From Robinsoniella sp. (lineage in GTDB: Bacteria; Bacillota; Clostridia; Lachnospirales; Lachnospiraceae): 35,027 nt of DNA. The notes below the pieces were generated by a model that was not told the origin of the DNA, made no database searches, and saw only the letters and a list, made by a program, of their open reading frames with translations. Below are positions 1 through 8,533 of this stretch, one piece after another; position 1 is the first letter of the stretch, and each line of letters opens with the position of its first letter. The position numbers and the translations under genes were made by a program. The stretch spans positions 1 to 35,027 of the forward strand of contig JALEVQ010000085.1 of assembly GCA_022788205.1 (NCBI GenBank), in the 5' to 3' direction.

Positions 1-117
1 AAAAATCTTTCGGTCAGAGAATGGGAATGTCCTTGTTGTCATACTCATCATGATAGAGATATAAACGCTGCTATCAATATTCTAAATGAAGGATTGAGAA
101 TATTAGAAGTAGCATAG
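1..117 (+). CDS. tnpB: 3' end of IS200/IS605-family TnpB (partial)
   Basis: The reading frame is open from base 1 to a TAG at 115-117 and gives 38 residues. They contain a C-P-C-C zinc-ribbon half followed by H-D-R-D-I-N-A-A-x-N-I-L, the signature C-terminus of TnpB/OrfB proteins, where the D of D-R-D is the third RuvC acidic residue. TnpB proteins are RNA-guided DNA nucleases carried by IS200/IS605 and IS607 elements. The rest of the gene lies left of the window, so its integrity cannot be judged. The structured segment directly downstream fits the element's right end. Confidence 0.88.
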   Translation, partial: KNLSVREWECPCCHTHHDRDINAAINILNEGLRILEVA

Positions 118-223
118 AAACTATGGATAAGAACCGTAGGAACTACGGGGATAGTTTGGTAAATATCTTTTCAGTAGAAAGGAGTTCCCAAGAATCTCGT
201 GGCTTTAGCCATGAGAGGTTCAA
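118..223 (+). mobile_element. Right end of IS200/IS605-type element, probable omega RNA scaffold
   Basis: Directly after the tnpB stop is a nested stem: AAACTAT (118-124) pairs with ATAGTTT (151-157) and encloses CCGTAG (134-139) with CTACGG (143-148). A terminal hairpin follows, TCTCGTGGC (195-203) with GCCATGAGA (208-216), one G-T wobble and loop TTTA. The sequence then reads GGTTCAA; TCAA at 220-223 resembles the right cleavage site known for some IS605-family elements. A subterminal hairpin beside the cleavage site is a hallmark of this group. If the boundary is right, the guide portion of the RNA would start at 224. Confidence 0.7.
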
Positions 224-284
224 AATAAAAAGAGGGGATATACTCTGAAAGTGTGCAGAAAATTGACAGATAGGAGAAAAAGTT

Positions 285-1148
285 ATGAGATATCAGGAAC
301 TTGATGGTACGATCCATGAGGAAGAAACTTTTCAGGATAAGCTCCTGAAAACATTGTACACGACGTTCTGGGGGCGTGTGATATTAAAGCCGTTAGTTGC
401 CCCGTGGTTCTCAAAGTTGTCCGGCAGATTTCTCGACAGCCGTCTCTCATCATGGATCATAAAACCGTTTATCCGGCGAAATCATATCGATATGAGCCCA
501 TATCAGAAAAAAACGTACCGCTCTTACAATGAATTTTTTACGAGAGAGATCCGAAAATCAAGGCGGGCGATCGATGACAGGCAGGAGGTGCTTGTCAGTC
601 CGTGTGATGGGAAGGTTTCGGTCTATCCTTTGGACGACCATGCTTGCTTTTCGGTAAAGAATACGATGTATTCGACAAAGCAGTTGCTGGAGAGTGAAAA
701 GCTTGCCAGGCGTTTTTTGGGGGGATATGCGGTGGTGATTCGTCTGTCGGTCGAGGATTACCATCACTATTGTTACCCAGCTTCGGGATATCGCTCCAAC
801 AGCTATTATATTCCGGGAAAGTTTCACACGGTCAATCCCATTGCGGTCGAGACGGTGCCGGTTTATAAACAGAACGCGCGTGAGTATACACTGCTGAAGA
901 CAAAAGAATTCGGGACAATTTTGCAGATGGAAGTAGGGGCCTTAATGGTTGGAAAAATCTGCAACCTGTCTGGGGAAGGAAAGGTCAAAAAGGGGCAGGA
1001 AAAAGGATATTTTGAGTTTGGAGGCTCCACGGTGATTTTGTTGCTGCAGAAAGATAAAGTTGTGCTGAGAGAACAATTTTTGCGAAACACAAAGAAAGGC
1101 ATTGAGACAAAAATTCAGATGGGACAGGAACTGGGAAAATCACAGTAA
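285..1148 (+). CDS. psd: Phosphatidylserine decarboxylase
   Basis: A 287-residue membrane-associated enzyme that converts phosphatidylserine to phosphatidylethanolamine. The diagnostic G-G-S-T site is at residues 246-249. In this family the chain cleaves itself before the serine (Ser248), which becomes the pyruvoyl cofactor, leaving a long beta and a short alpha subunit. The other members of the self-cleavage triad are visible: the aspartate in S-P-C-D-G (Asp108) and a histidine in D-Y-H-H-Y (160-161). The length fits the clostridial form. The ATG at 285 is preceded by AGGAG at 272-276. The gene sits just right of the insertion-element end, and no pssA gene is adjacent. Confidence 0.95.
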   Translation: MRYQELDGTIHEEETFQDKLLKTLYTTFWGRVILKPLVAPWFSKLSGRFLDSRLSSWIIKPFIRRNHIDMSPYQKKTYRSYNEFFTREIRKSRRAIDDRQEVLVSPCDGKVSVYPLDDHACFSVKNTMYSTKQLLESEKLARRFLGGYAVVIRLSVEDYHHYCYPASGYRSNSYYIPGKFHTVNPIAVETVPVYKQNAREYTLLKTKEFGTILQMEVGALMVGKICNLSGEGKVKKGQEKGYFEFGGSTVILLLQKDKVVLREQFLRNTKKGIETKIQMGQELGKSQ

Positions 1149-1185
1149 TTCAAATTTAAAGATGGAAAATTTACATCGGATACGC

Positions 1186-1198
1186 TATAATGCGATGT
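1186..1198 (+). promoter_or_regulatory. Possible -10 box inside an inverted repeat upstream of the flavodiiron gene
   Basis: A perfect TATAAT lies at 1186-1191, but the hexamer 17 bases upstream is not a good -35 match. The box sits in the loop of an inverted repeat, ACATCG (1173-1178) and CGATGT (1193-1198), so an operator overlapping a promoter is possible. The 178-base gap between psd and the next gene has no convincing coding sequence. Confidence 0.3.
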
Positions 1199-1326
1199 GT
1201 AGGAAGATAAATCATATCAGAATCTGGCATCAGAGAGCAAAAGGTAGCAGATATGCGATCAGTATAGAAAGACTGCTGACGGATTAGATGTAAGCGGGGA
1301 AATGCCAGAAATAGGAGGAAGAAAAA

Positions 1327-2490
1327 GTGAAAAACGTAATCATTTCAGATGCAGTAAAATACATTGGAGTGGATGACAAGACGATTGACTTATTTGAGAG
1401 CCAGTACGTCGTTCCTAATGGAGTATCCTACAATTCTTATGTGATTTTAGATGAAAAAATTGCGATCATGGATACGGTGGATAAGAGAGCGACACAGGAA
1501 TGGATGGAAAATATGGATCAGGTTCTTGCAGGACGCACACCGGATTACCTGGTGGTATCTCATCTGGAGCCAGACCACGCCGGAAATATTCAGAGGATCG
1601 CTGAGAAATATCCGGAGATGGAGATCGTGCTGAGTGCAAAAGCCTCCGCAATGCTTCCACAGTTTTTTGACAAGGATCTTTCAGAGCGTTTTGTTGTTGT
1701 GAAGGAAGGGGATAGCTTAAGCCTGGGTGCGCATACACTGCACTTTGTGATGGCTCCGATGGTACACTGGCCGGAGGTTATGGTGGAATACGAATCGACA
1801 GAGAAAATTCTGTTTTCCGCTGATGGATTTGGAAAATTTGGCGCCCTTGATGCGGAGGAAGAGTGGACAGAAGAGGCGAGACGTTATTTTATCAATATTG
1901 TTGGAAAATATGGCACACAGGTACAGAATCTGTTGAAGAAAGCTGCAACTTTGGATATTCAGACGATCTGTCCGCTCCATGGACCGATCCTGAAAGAGAA
2001 TCTGGGATTTTATATCCAAAAATACTTAAAATGGAGCGCATATGAGCCGGAGGAAGAGGGAGTGGTCATAGCCTATGCCTCGATCCATGGAAACACAGCG
2101 CAGGCAGCAAAGAAGCTGGTTGAAATTTTGAAGGAGAAAGGTGCGAAGGTGGCAGCTTATGATCTGGCAAGAGATGACATGGCAGCTGCTGTGTCTGACG
2201 CATACCGTTTTGACAAGCTGGTAGTGGCATGCCCGACCTATGATGCATCTTTATTCCCTTGTATGGAGGATTTCCTGTATCATTTAAAGATCAAAGCATT
2301 CCAGAATCGCAAAGTGGCAATCATGGAAAATGGTTCCTGGGCTCCGATGGCTGGCAAACTGATGAGGGCATATTTTGAGGGGATGAAAAATATCACCATC
2401 TGTGAACCGATCGTGACGATCAAATCCGCAGTGAAACCGGAAACGGTAAAGGCGATGGAAGAGATGGCGGAAGTACTGCTGTCGAAATAA
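1327..2490 (+). CDS. fprA: Flavodiiron protein (A-type flavoprotein, FprA family)
   Basis: A 387-residue cytoplasmic protein of the family that reduces O2 to water and/or NO to N2O in anaerobes. The N-terminal metallo-beta-lactamase-like domain (about 1-245) carries all di-iron ligands: H79-x-E81-x-D83-H84, H147 in M-V-H-W-P, D166 in S-A-D-G-F and H218 in P-L-H-G-P. The C-terminal flavodoxin domain (about 250-387) begins with a phosphate loop containing S-I-H-G-N-T. No rubredoxin or NADH oxidoreductase domain is fused, so electrons must come from a separate donor. The start is GTG at 1327 behind AGGAGGAAG. It is probably transcribed alone and protects the oxygen-sensitive CODH/ACS enzymes of this organism (inference). 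Confidence 0.95.
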   Translation: MKNVIISDAVKYIGVDDKTIDLFESQYVVPNGVSYNSYVILDEKIAIMDTVDKRATQEWMENMDQVLAGRTPDYLVVSHLEPDHAGNIQRIAEKYPEMEIVLSAKASAMLPQFFDKDLSERFVVVKEGDSLSLGAHTLHFVMAPMVHWPEVMVEYESTEKILFSADGFGKFGALDAEEEWTEEARRYFINIVGKYGTQVQNLLKKAATLDIQTICPLHGPILKENLGFYIQKYLKWSAYEPEEEGVVIAYASIHGNTAQAAKKLVEILKEKGAKVAAYDLARDDMAAAVSDAYRFDKLVVACPTYDASLFPCMEDFLYHLKIKAFQNRKVAIMENGSWAPMAGKLMRAYFEGMKNITICEPIVTIKSAVKPETVKAMEEMAEVLLSK

Positions 2491-2719
2491 AGAAGAAAGG
2501 CTTAAGACATACAGACACGAGGCGAAGGCGTGTATGATATGGGGGCTGTCTTAAAGCATAGAGAGGCTTGTGGGTACTCTATGGTTTGGGGCGACCCCTG
2601 AAATTTTGAGGCAGAGGGACGAAAATGTGGGTCGCGCAGGCGACAATCCGTCAATAGTTTTACAGACGGTGATCGGATAGATTACAATCGGTGTGAGCAG
2701 AAGTACATAGGAGGTATTT
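2491..2719 (+). promoter_or_regulatory. Hairpin-rich leader before the L,D-transpeptidase gene (class unknown)
   Basis: These 229 bases hold a chain of complementary arms. GCTTAAGACA (2500-2509) pairs with TGTCTTAAAGC (2547-2557, one bulge) around ACACG/CGTGT (2515-2519/2529-2533). CATAGAG (2557-2563) pairs with CTCTATG (2577-2583). CCGTC (2648-2652) pairs with GACGG (2665-2669). GCGACCC (2591-2597) can pair with GGGTCGC (2629-2635), but the GTCGC part of the latter can instead pair with GCGAC (2640-2644), so the two folds exclude each other. There is no U-tract terminator. I do not recognise a known riboswitch consensus. Confidence 0.45.
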
Positions 2720-4723
2720 ATGGGACGAGATAAAAAAAAGATGAGGGTGTTTTTCGCAGCGTTTGTGTCCGGGGTAGGACTTTGGGCAGGGGCTGTGCAG
2801 GCAGAAAGTGTTGTGGAGACAGAGGATGGATTACAGCATATCGAAGTGCCGGCAGTGACAGAAAAAAAGATTAAAATTTCGAAGGTCGGAAGAAAAAACG
2901 AAGAGACCGCACAGGAATATGAAGGTGCAGTCTCGATGCAAAGACCGAAGATCGTCACCAAAAGTGGAGTGCTGGAGGAGACGGGACAGAAAGATACATA
3001 TGTTTTTGTGGCACCTCTCTACGGGACGTATCGAATGGAATTTGCCGGCATGGAGGAGAATATGGCAGTTTCTCTGAAGGTGCTGGACGGAGAAGGTCAG
3101 GTGAAGGCATCGGAGGAGGATGGAAAAAGTGTGACAGTAAAGCTGGCGCAGGGAGAACGATGCCAGATTGAGGTGGAGCAAAAAGAAAAGCTTGGAGCAT
3201 ACCAGCTGATCACGGTATATCAGAAAAAGACAGTGGACATTTCTGGATACACCGCAGTGTGTGACTGGATGGAATATAAAAATCAGGAGAATTCTTATAC
3301 ATTTACACCGCAGTTTTCTGGAAGATATCAGCTGGAACTGTGTGAGATGGAGGAGAAAGAAATTCTGTCAGTGTCCGTGTGTGATGAGACAGGCGAGACG
3401 ATTTTCCAAGATGATGAGATGAGAGATGGAGAAGGCATCGTGATGGACGGTGTGAGGGCAGGGGTGACTTATACCATTTGCATAACACAAAGACAAGGGC
3501 TGGGATCTTATCGGATGAATATCGGATCACAGAGAGAAATGGTAGATTTATCCGGCGCGAAAGATGTGAAAGATCAGATGGAATTTACGGATCAGATCAA
3601 TCGATATCGTTTTGTGGCACCCGAAGATGGTGCATATACCTTTGAGTTTGAAAAGATGGCAGAGGAGGACAAAGTGAATATGACGATCTTCTCTCCATCC
3701 GGGACTGTGGCGGCAACGGGCAGCCTTCTCGGGCAGGGGGATGAACTTTTCCTGGAGAAGGTAAGGGCTGGTGAGAATTATGAGATCCAGATTCAGCAGG
3801 AGACAGGATTTCCAGTTTACCAGCTTTCCATTCAGAGAGAAATCCCAAAAGCGCTTTTTGGGGAGTGGATGAAGGACACGATCGAGAGTGGAACGATGGA
3901 GACTTTCTGGGAAGAGGCAGGAGAGTACAAAGATGTGATTGAGGAGGACGAGGAGATCAAAGAGATGATCTCCAGACTGGAAACTTACTTAAAGGCAGAA
4001 GTGACATATGAGTTTGGACCGCATTATGAGAAGTTAGGGCAGGATACGATCCGAAGCTGGATTGTGTTCGATGACGAGAATTTCACGCTGAGTCTTGATG
4101 AAAGTCGGATCTATGATTATGTGGCACAGTTTGCGGCGACGTATGACACCTACAACAAACCGCGCTATTTCCAGACATATGATGGCAGTTACGTCACCGT
4201 GTACGGAGGAAGCGGGTATGGATGGATGATGGATCAGTATTCAGAGGTGATGGCGCTCAAAGAGTGGATTTCGCAGGGGCAGACAGGGACAAAAAGTCCA
4301 GTTTTTGCGCAGGAGGCGGCAAGCTGGGAGAATTGTGATCTGGGTTATAATTATGTGGAGGTAGATTTGACCTATCAGTATGTCTGTATGTACATAGGGG
4401 GAAGCCGAATCGTGGAAAGTCCATGTGTCTCGGGAGATTTGACGTTGACAGACCGGACAACACCGGAGGGGACTTATACGTTATATTATAAACAGTCGCC
4501 AGCTACTTTGGTCGGTGCGGACTATGTGCAGCCGGTGGAGTACTGGATGCCGTTTAACGGAGGAATCGGACTGCATGATGCGACATGGAGAAGTGCATTT
4601 GGCGGAGATATTTATGTCTCGGATGGATCGCACGGCTGTATCAACCTGCCACTCTATGCAGCGCAGACAATCTACGAAAATATTTATTCTGGCATGCCGA
4701 TTATCTGTTATTACCGGTGGTAA
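2720..4723 (+). CDS. Secreted L,D-transpeptidase (YkuD) with three N-terminal beta-sandwich-like repeats
   Basis: A 667-residue exported cell-wall enzyme predicted to form 3-3 cross-links in peptidoglycan or attach proteins to it. An N-terminal signal sequence has a basic start, a hydrophobic core and a likely cleavage after A-Q-A (about residue 28). Three related segments follow (about 80-173, 178-273, 280-373), each with the pattern Y-x-F-x-x-P...G-x-Y...G-x-x-Y-x-I...Y-x-L/M; they resemble PPC-like beta-sandwiches. Residues about 430-515 look like the peptidoglycan-binding domain that often precedes YkuD. The YkuD domain (about 545-665) has the catalytic H619...S637-H-G-C640-x-N signature. 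ATG 2720 follows AGGAGG. The three-repeat architecture is longer than most family members. Confidence 0.88.
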   Translation: MGRDKKKMRVFFAAFVSGVGLWAGAVQAESVVETEDGLQHIEVPAVTEKKIKISKVGRKNEETAQEYEGAVSMQRPKIVTKSGVLEETGQKDTYVFVAPLYGTYRMEFAGMEENMAVSLKVLDGEGQVKASEEDGKSVTVKLAQGERCQIEVEQKEKLGAYQLITVYQKKTVDISGYTAVCDWMEYKNQENSYTFTPQFSGRYQLELCEMEEKEILSVSVCDETGETIFQDDEMRDGEGIVMDGVRAGVTYTICITQRQGLGSYRMNIGSQREMVDLSGAKDVKDQMEFTDQINRYRFVAPEDGAYTFEFEKMAEEDKVNMTIFSPSGTVAATGSLLGQGDELFLEKVRAGENYEIQIQQETGFPVYQLSIQREIPKALFGEWMKDTIESGTMETFWEEAGEYKDVIEEDEEIKEMISRLETYLKAEVTYEFGPHYEKLGQDTIRSWIVFDDENFTLSLDESRIYDYVAQFAATYDTYNKPRYFQTYDGSYVTVYGGSGYGWMMDQYSEVMALKEWISQGQTGTKSPVFAQEAASWENCDLGYNYVEVDLTYQYVCMYIGGSRIVESPCVSGDLTLTDRTTPEGTYTLYYKQSPATLVGADYVQPVEYWMPFNGGIGLHDATWRSAFGGDIYVSDGSHGCINLPLYAAQTIYENIYSGMPIICYYRW

Positions 4724-4751
4724 TTAGAAGGCAAAATAAAAAAAGTTTCGA

Positions 4752-4797
4752 TTGTCAAGAAAAAATACTTGACAGTCGGAGCTTTTTCGTATATGAT
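4752..4797 (+). promoter_or_regulatory. Promoter of the ylxM-ffh operon, overlapped by an inverted repeat
   Basis: TTGACA at 4769-4774 and TATGAT at 4792-4797 are separated by 17 bases, a near-consensus sigma-A promoter. The -35 box is part of a perfect 7-bp inverted repeat: TGTCAAG (4753-4759) and CTTGACA (4768-4774). It lies 11-17 bases upstream of the ylxM start. Confidence 0.85.
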
Positions 4798-4813
4798 AGC
4801 TAAGGTGATGCAG

Positions 4814-5158
4814 ATGGAAAAGTTTGTGGAACAAACCTTGTTGTTTGATTTCTACGGTGAGTTACTCACAGAGCATCAGAGAATGATTTATGAAGATGTA
4901 GTATGTAATGATCTGTCGTACAGCGAAGTGGCACAGATGCAGGGGATCACCAGGCAGGGTGTCCACGACATGATGAAGCGCTGCAATAAGATACTGTCGG
5001 ATTATGAGAGTAAGCTGCATCTGGTAGAGAGATTTCTCTCTGTAAAGGAAAAAGTGCAGCAGATCAAAAATCTGGCAGAGCAGAGGGAAGAAAGAGAGGT
5101 CTCTTCCCTGATTTCTGAGATCGAACGGATTTCCGACGAGATATTGGAGGAATTGTAG
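4814..5158 (+). CDS. ylxM: YlxM family helix-turn-helix protein (SRP-associated)
   Basis: A 114-residue putative DNA-binding protein of the UPF0122/YlxM family, which is almost always encoded directly before ffh and is thought to modulate signal recognition particle function. The N-terminal half has a sigma-70 region 4-like helix-turn-helix (L-S-Y-S-E-V-A followed by I-T-R-Q-G-V-H-D). The C-terminal half is a charged, probably coiled helix. The frame is open further upstream, but that part overlaps the promoter at 4769-4797. ATG 4814 is chosen because TAAGGTG (4801-4807) is correctly spaced from it and too close to the ATG at 4808. The stop lies 3 bases before ffh. Confidence 0.9.
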   Translation: MEKFVEQTLLFDFYGELLTEHQRMIYEDVVCNDLSYSEVAQMQGITRQGVHDMMKRCNKILSDYESKLHLVERFLSVKEKVQQIKNLAEQREEREVSSLISEIERISDEILEEL

Positions 5159-5161
5159 TAC

Positions 5162-6508
5162 ATGGCATTTGAGAGCTTATCGGAAAAATTACAAAATGTC
5201 TTTAAAAATTTGAGAAGTAAAGGGCGTCTGACAGAGGCGGATGTCAAAACGGCTTTGAAGGAAGTAAAACTTGCGCTGCTTGAGGCGGATGTAAGCTTTA
5301 AGGTAGTGAAACAGTTTATCAAATCCGTGCAGGATCGTGCAATCGGTCAGGATGTCATGAATGGCTTGAATCCCGGACAGATGGTGATCAAGATTGTAAA
5401 TGAGGAGCTTGTCAGCCTGATGGGTTCTGAGACAACGGAGATTGCGCTGAAACCTGGAAGTGAGATCACGGTGATTATGATGGTGGGACTCCAGGGAGCC
5501 GGCAAGACGACGACGACGGCGAAGCTTGCAGGAAAGCTGAAGTCAAAGGGAAAACAGCCGTTGCTTGTGGCATGTGATGTCTATCGTCCCGCAGCAATTC
5601 AGCAGCTCGAGATCAACGGGGAAAAGCAAGGCGTGGAAGTCTTCTCCATGGGAGATAAGAAGAAACCTGTGGATATCGCCAGAGCATCGATCGAACATGC
5701 GAAGAAGTCGGGAAAAAATGTGGTCATTTTAGATACCGCAGGACGTCTTCACATCGATGAGGCGATGATGGATGAGCTGATTGAGATCAAGGAGGCTGTC
5801 CATGTAGATCAGACGATTCTGGTTGTCGATGCGATGACCGGTCAGGATGCAGTCAATGTCTCGGATACCTTTAATTCCAAAATCGGGATTGACGGCGTGA
5901 TTTTGACAAAGCTGGACGGCGACAGCAGAGGTGGTGCGGCACTTTCCATCAAGGCGACATGCGGAAAGCCGATTCTCTATGTCGGCATGGGAGAGAAACT
6001 TTCCGATCTGGAACAGTTTTATCCGGAGCGTATGGCATCGAGAATTCTGGGCATGGGCGATGTGATGTCTCTGATCGAGAGAGCACAGGCGAACATCGAT
6101 GAGGAGAAAGCCAGAAGCATGGAGCAAAAGTTAAAGAAAGCTCAGCTCGGCTTCGATGATTATCTGGAGAGTATGCACCAGATGCAGAATATGGGAGGAA
6201 TCTCAAGCATTCTGAGCATGATCCCGGGACTTGGCGGCAAGACGAAGGAACTCGAGGCAGCCGTTGATGAGAAGAAGCTGGCGATGACGGAGGCGATTAT
6301 TTTATCCATGACACCGCAGGAGAGGTCCAATCCGGATCTTTTGAATCTGTCGAGAAAACGCCGAATCGCAAAGGGCGCTGGTGTGGATATCAGCGAGGTG
6401 AACAAGCTGGTGAAGCAGTTTGAGCAGTCCAGAAAAATGATGAAACAGATCCCAGGTCTTATGGGAGGTAAAACAGGTAAAAGAGGTAAGTTAAAACTTC
6501 CTTTTTGA
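5162..6508 (+). CDS. ffh: Signal recognition particle protein Ffh (SRP54)
   Basis: A 448-residue GTPase that binds 4.5S RNA and signal peptides of nascent proteins and delivers ribosomes to FtsY at the membrane. The N domain (about 1-85) is followed by the G domain with P-loop G-L-Q-G-A-G-K-T-T (109-117), D-T-A-G-R and T-K-L-D-G motifs. The methionine-rich M domain (about 300-440) includes [13 protein letters not shown] and the RNA-binding stretch [11 protein letters not shown]. The length is standard. ATG 5162 uses GGAGG at 5146-5150, inside the end of ylxM, which suggests coupled translation. Confidence 0.98.
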   Translation: MAFESLSEKLQNVFKNLRSKGRLTEADVKTALKEVKLALLEADVSFKVVKQFIKSVQDRAIGQDVMNGLNPGQMVIKIVNEELVSLMGSETTEIALKPGSEITVIMMVGLQGAGKTTTTAKLAGKLKSKGKQPLLVACDVYRPAAIQQLEINGEKQGVEVFSMGDKKKPVDIARASIEHAKKSGKNVVILDTAGRLHIDEAMMDELIEIKEAVHVDQTILVVDAMTGQDAVNVSDTFNSKIGIDGVILTKLDGDSRGGAALSIKATCGKPILYVGMGEKLSDLEQFYPERMASRILGMGDVMSLIERAQANIDEEKARSMEQKLKKAQLGFDDYLESMHQMQNMGGISSILSMIPGLGGKTKELEAAVDEKKLAMTEAIILSMTPQERSNPDLLNLSRKRRIAKGAGVDISEVNKLVKQFEQSRKMMKQIPGLMGGKTGKRGKLKLPF

Positions 6509-6546
6509 CATATATCACAATGAAAAACCTTAAGGAGGTGAAAAAC

Positions 6547-6792
6547 ATGGCAGTAAAAATCAGATTAAGAAGAATGGGACAGAAAAAAGCTCCTTTCTAT
6601 AGAATCGTTGTAGCAGATTCCAGATCCCCAAGAGATGGAAAATGCATCGATGAAATCGGTACTTACAATCCAAACACAGATCCAAGCGTATTCAAAATCG
6701 ACGAGGAGGCTGCTAAAAAGTGGCTTGCAAATGGTGCTCAGCCAACAGAAGTTGTAGGTAAACTTTTCAAATTAGCTGGAATCGAAAAATAA
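6547..6792 (+). CDS. rpsP: Ribosomal protein S16
   Basis: An 81-residue small-subunit protein that binds 16S rRNA early in assembly. The family start [11 protein letters not shown] and the motif R-I-V-V-A-D-S-R are present and the length is standard. The frame is open from 6505, but ATG 6547 has the excellent Shine-Dalgarno TAAGGAGGTG (6531-6540) and gives the canonical N-terminus. It lies 38 bases after ffh in the same operon, the usual Firmicutes arrangement. Confidence 0.98.
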   Translation: MAVKIRLRRMGQKKAPFYRIVVADSRSPRDGKCIDEIGTYNPNTDPSVFKIDEEAAKKWLANGAQPTEVVGKLFKLAGIEK

Positions 6793-6806
6793 GACAGAGG
6801 TGAAGC

Positions 6807-7040
6807 ATGATGAAAGATTTAGTCGAAGTAATTGCAAAGTCTCTTGTTGAGAATCCAGACGAAGTTGTGGTGACACAGAAGGAAAACGGAAAAACGACAG
6901 TGATCGAACTGAAAGTGGCTCCGTCCGATATGGGAAAAGTGATTGGAAAGCAGGGAAGAGTTGCGAAAGCAATCCGCTCTGTCGTAAAAGCAGCAGCATC
7001 CAAGGATGACAGAAAAATCGTTGTTGACATTTTACAGTGA
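6807..7040 (+). CDS. khpA: KH-domain RNA-binding protein KhpA (YlqC family)
   Basis: A 77-residue single KH domain protein with the GxxG RNA-binding loop in G-K-V-I-G-K-Q-G-R. In Gram-positive bacteria KhpA partners with KhpB/Jag and affects cell division and small-RNA-dependent regulation. The gene is in its usual place between rpsP and rimM, 14 bases after rpsP, with AGAGGTG upstream. ATG 6807 and ATG 6810 are adjacent and either could be the start. It is the last gene before the terminator at 7047-7075. Confidence 0.95.
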   Translation: MMKDLVEVIAKSLVENPDEVVVTQKENGKTTVIELKVAPSDMGKVIGKQGRVAKAIRSVVKAAASKDDRKIVVDILQ

Positions 7041-7046
7041 CAATAA

Positions 7047-7075
7047 CCCGGTGCCTTTAGACACCGGGATTTTTT
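7047..7075 (+). terminator. Intrinsic terminator after khpA
   Basis: CCCGGTG (7047-7053) pairs perfectly with CACCGGG (7062-7068), followed by A and a run of six T (7070-7075). It separates ylxM-ffh-rpsP-khpA from rimM-trmD, probably as a partial terminator. Confidence 0.88.
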
Positions 7076-7103
7076 CGTAATACAGAAAATTTGGAGGAAG
7101 ACA

Positions 7104-7610
7104 ATGGAAGAAATGTTTCAGGTGGGTGTGATCTCGGCGACACATGGGTTAAAAGGTGAGGTAAAAGTCTTTCCAACGACAGACGACGTGCAGCGCTTTA
7201 AAAAACTGAAGGAAGTCATGCTGGATACAGGAAAAGAGCTGAAAAAGCTTGAAGTAGAGCATGTAAAGTTTTTTAAGCAGTTTGTGATCATGAAGTTTCG
7301 CGGCTATGATGACATCAGTGATGTGGAAAAATGGAGAAAAAGACCTCTGAAAGTTTACAGAGATCAGGCTGTTCCCCTCAAGAAGGACGAATATTATATT
7401 GCAGATTTGATTGATATGGAAGTATACCTGGAAGATGAGACGCTTTTTGGGACATTGAAGGATGTCCTCCAGACAGGCGCCAATGACGTCTATGTCATTG
7501 AGACTTTGCAGGGGCAGGAAGTGCTGTTGCCTGCGATTAAGGAGTGTATCCGCGGCGTTGACGTGGAACATGGGCGCATGACGGTCTACGTGATGCCGGG
7601 GCTGATGTGA
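7104..7610 (+). CDS. rimM: 16S rRNA processing protein RimM
   Basis: A 168-residue assembly factor that binds ribosomal protein S19 and helps mature the 30S head. The N-terminal RimM domain (about 1-88) begins V-G-V-I-S-A-T-H-G-L-K-G-E-V-K-V. The C-terminal PRC-barrel domain (about 95-168) contains Y-Y-I-A-D-L-I-D-M-E-V and the typical T-G-A-N-D-V-Y-V segment, with L-P-A-I-K near the end. Length is standard. The start follows TTGGAGGAAG. The gene lies between khpA and trmD, as in most Firmicutes. Confidence 0.97.
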   Translation: MEEMFQVGVISATHGLKGEVKVFPTTDDVQRFKKLKEVMLDTGKELKKLEVEHVKFFKQFVIMKFRGYDDISDVEKWRKRPLKVYRDQAVPLKKDEYYIADLIDMEVYLEDETLFGTLKDVLQTGANDVYVIETLQGQEVLLPAIKECIRGVDVEHGRMTVYVMPGLM

Positions 7611-7688
7611 TCATATATGCTGTGCTGCAGACATGTCCGTCTGTGTGAGAAAGAGGCATGACAGCTGTGCAGAGGCAGGAGGAATTTT

Positions 7689-8429
7689 GTGAGATATCAT
7701 GTATTGACACTTTTTCCGGATATGATTATGCAGGCGCTTGGGACAAGTATCATTGGAAAGGCGTTGGAGAAGGAGAGTATTTCTCTTGAGGCGATTGACA
7801 TCCGGGAATATACGAAAAATAAACATAAGAAGGTGGATGACACACCGTATGGGGGAGGAGCCGGCATGGTGATGCAGGCGCAGCCGGTCTACGATGCCTA
7901 CAAGGCACTGGAGGAGAAGATCGGACATCGCCCCAGAGTGATTTATCTGACACCGCAGGGAAGTGTGTTTCATCAGAAGATGGCGCAGGAGTTTGCAGCG
8001 GAAGAGGATCTGGTGTTTCTGTGCGGACATTATGAAGGGATCGATGAGCGCGTGCTCGAGGAGATTGTGACAGATTACGTGTCGATCGGTGATTACGTTC
8101 TGACCGGAGGGGAACTCCCGGCAATGGTTCTGATCGATGCGATCTCTAGACTTGTCCCGGGTGTGTTAAACAACGAGGAGTCCGCGCAGTTTGAGTCTTT
8201 CCACGACAATCTTTTAGAGTATCCGCAGTACAGCAGACCGGAGGAATGGATGGGGAAAAAAGTTCCGTCTGTGTTGCTTTCGGGACATCATGCCAACATT
8301 GATGCCTGGAGAAGAGAGCAGTCTTTGATTCGAACTTACGAGAGAAGACCGGATCTTCTGGAAAAAGCGGCACTCACGCCGAAGGATCAAAAGTTTCTTG
8401 ACAATCTGAGAAATAGTACTTGCAAATAA
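7689..8429 (+). CDS. trmD: tRNA (guanine-37-N1)-methyltransferase TrmD
   Basis: A 246-residue SAM-dependent enzyme that makes m1G37 next to the anticodon and so prevents +1 frameshifting. Characteristic SPOUT trefoil-knot motifs are present: [22 protein letters not shown] and [13 protein letters not shown]. The start is GTG 7689 behind AGGAGGAATTTT, and the first residues R-Y-H-V-L-T-L-F-P match the family N-terminus. It follows rimM by 78 bases and precedes rplS, the conserved order. Confidence 0.98.
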   Translation: MRYHVLTLFPDMIMQALGTSIIGKALEKESISLEAIDIREYTKNKHKKVDDTPYGGGAGMVMQAQPVYDAYKALEEKIGHRPRVIYLTPQGSVFHQKMAQEFAAEEDLVFLCGHYEGIDERVLEEIVTDYVSIGDYVLTGGELPAMVLIDAISRLVPGVLNNEESAQFESFHDNLLEYPQYSRPEEWMGKKVPSVLLSGHHANIDAWRREQSLIRTYERRPDLLEKAALTPKDQKFLDNLRNSTCK

Positions 8430-8470
8430 GATCGAAATATGATAAATTAAACGTGTTGTGAAAAAAGATG

Positions 8471-8500
8471 GTCCTCTAATGGCGGATTCTTCAGCCGGAC
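8471..8500 (+). promoter_or_regulatory. Possible L19 leader hairpin
   Basis: The 104-base gap before rplS contains GTCC (8471-8474) facing GGAC (8497-8500), with GGC (8481-8483) facing GCC (8494-8496) inside. Firmicutes often carry a structured autoregulatory leader before rplS, so this is a candidate by position. The pairing is short and I cannot confirm the family consensus. Confidence 0.3.
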
Positions 8501-8533
8501 ATTAAGAACATCAAAATATGAAGGAGGCACACA

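Noticed and set aside
1102-1287. Open frame of 61 codons after psd
   Set aside because: Overlaps the end of psd, has no Shine-Dalgarno and shows no protein-like conservation signal.
4769-4813. Upstream extension of ylxM
   Set aside because: This stretch contains the -35 and -10 boxes of the operon promoter, so it is not translated.
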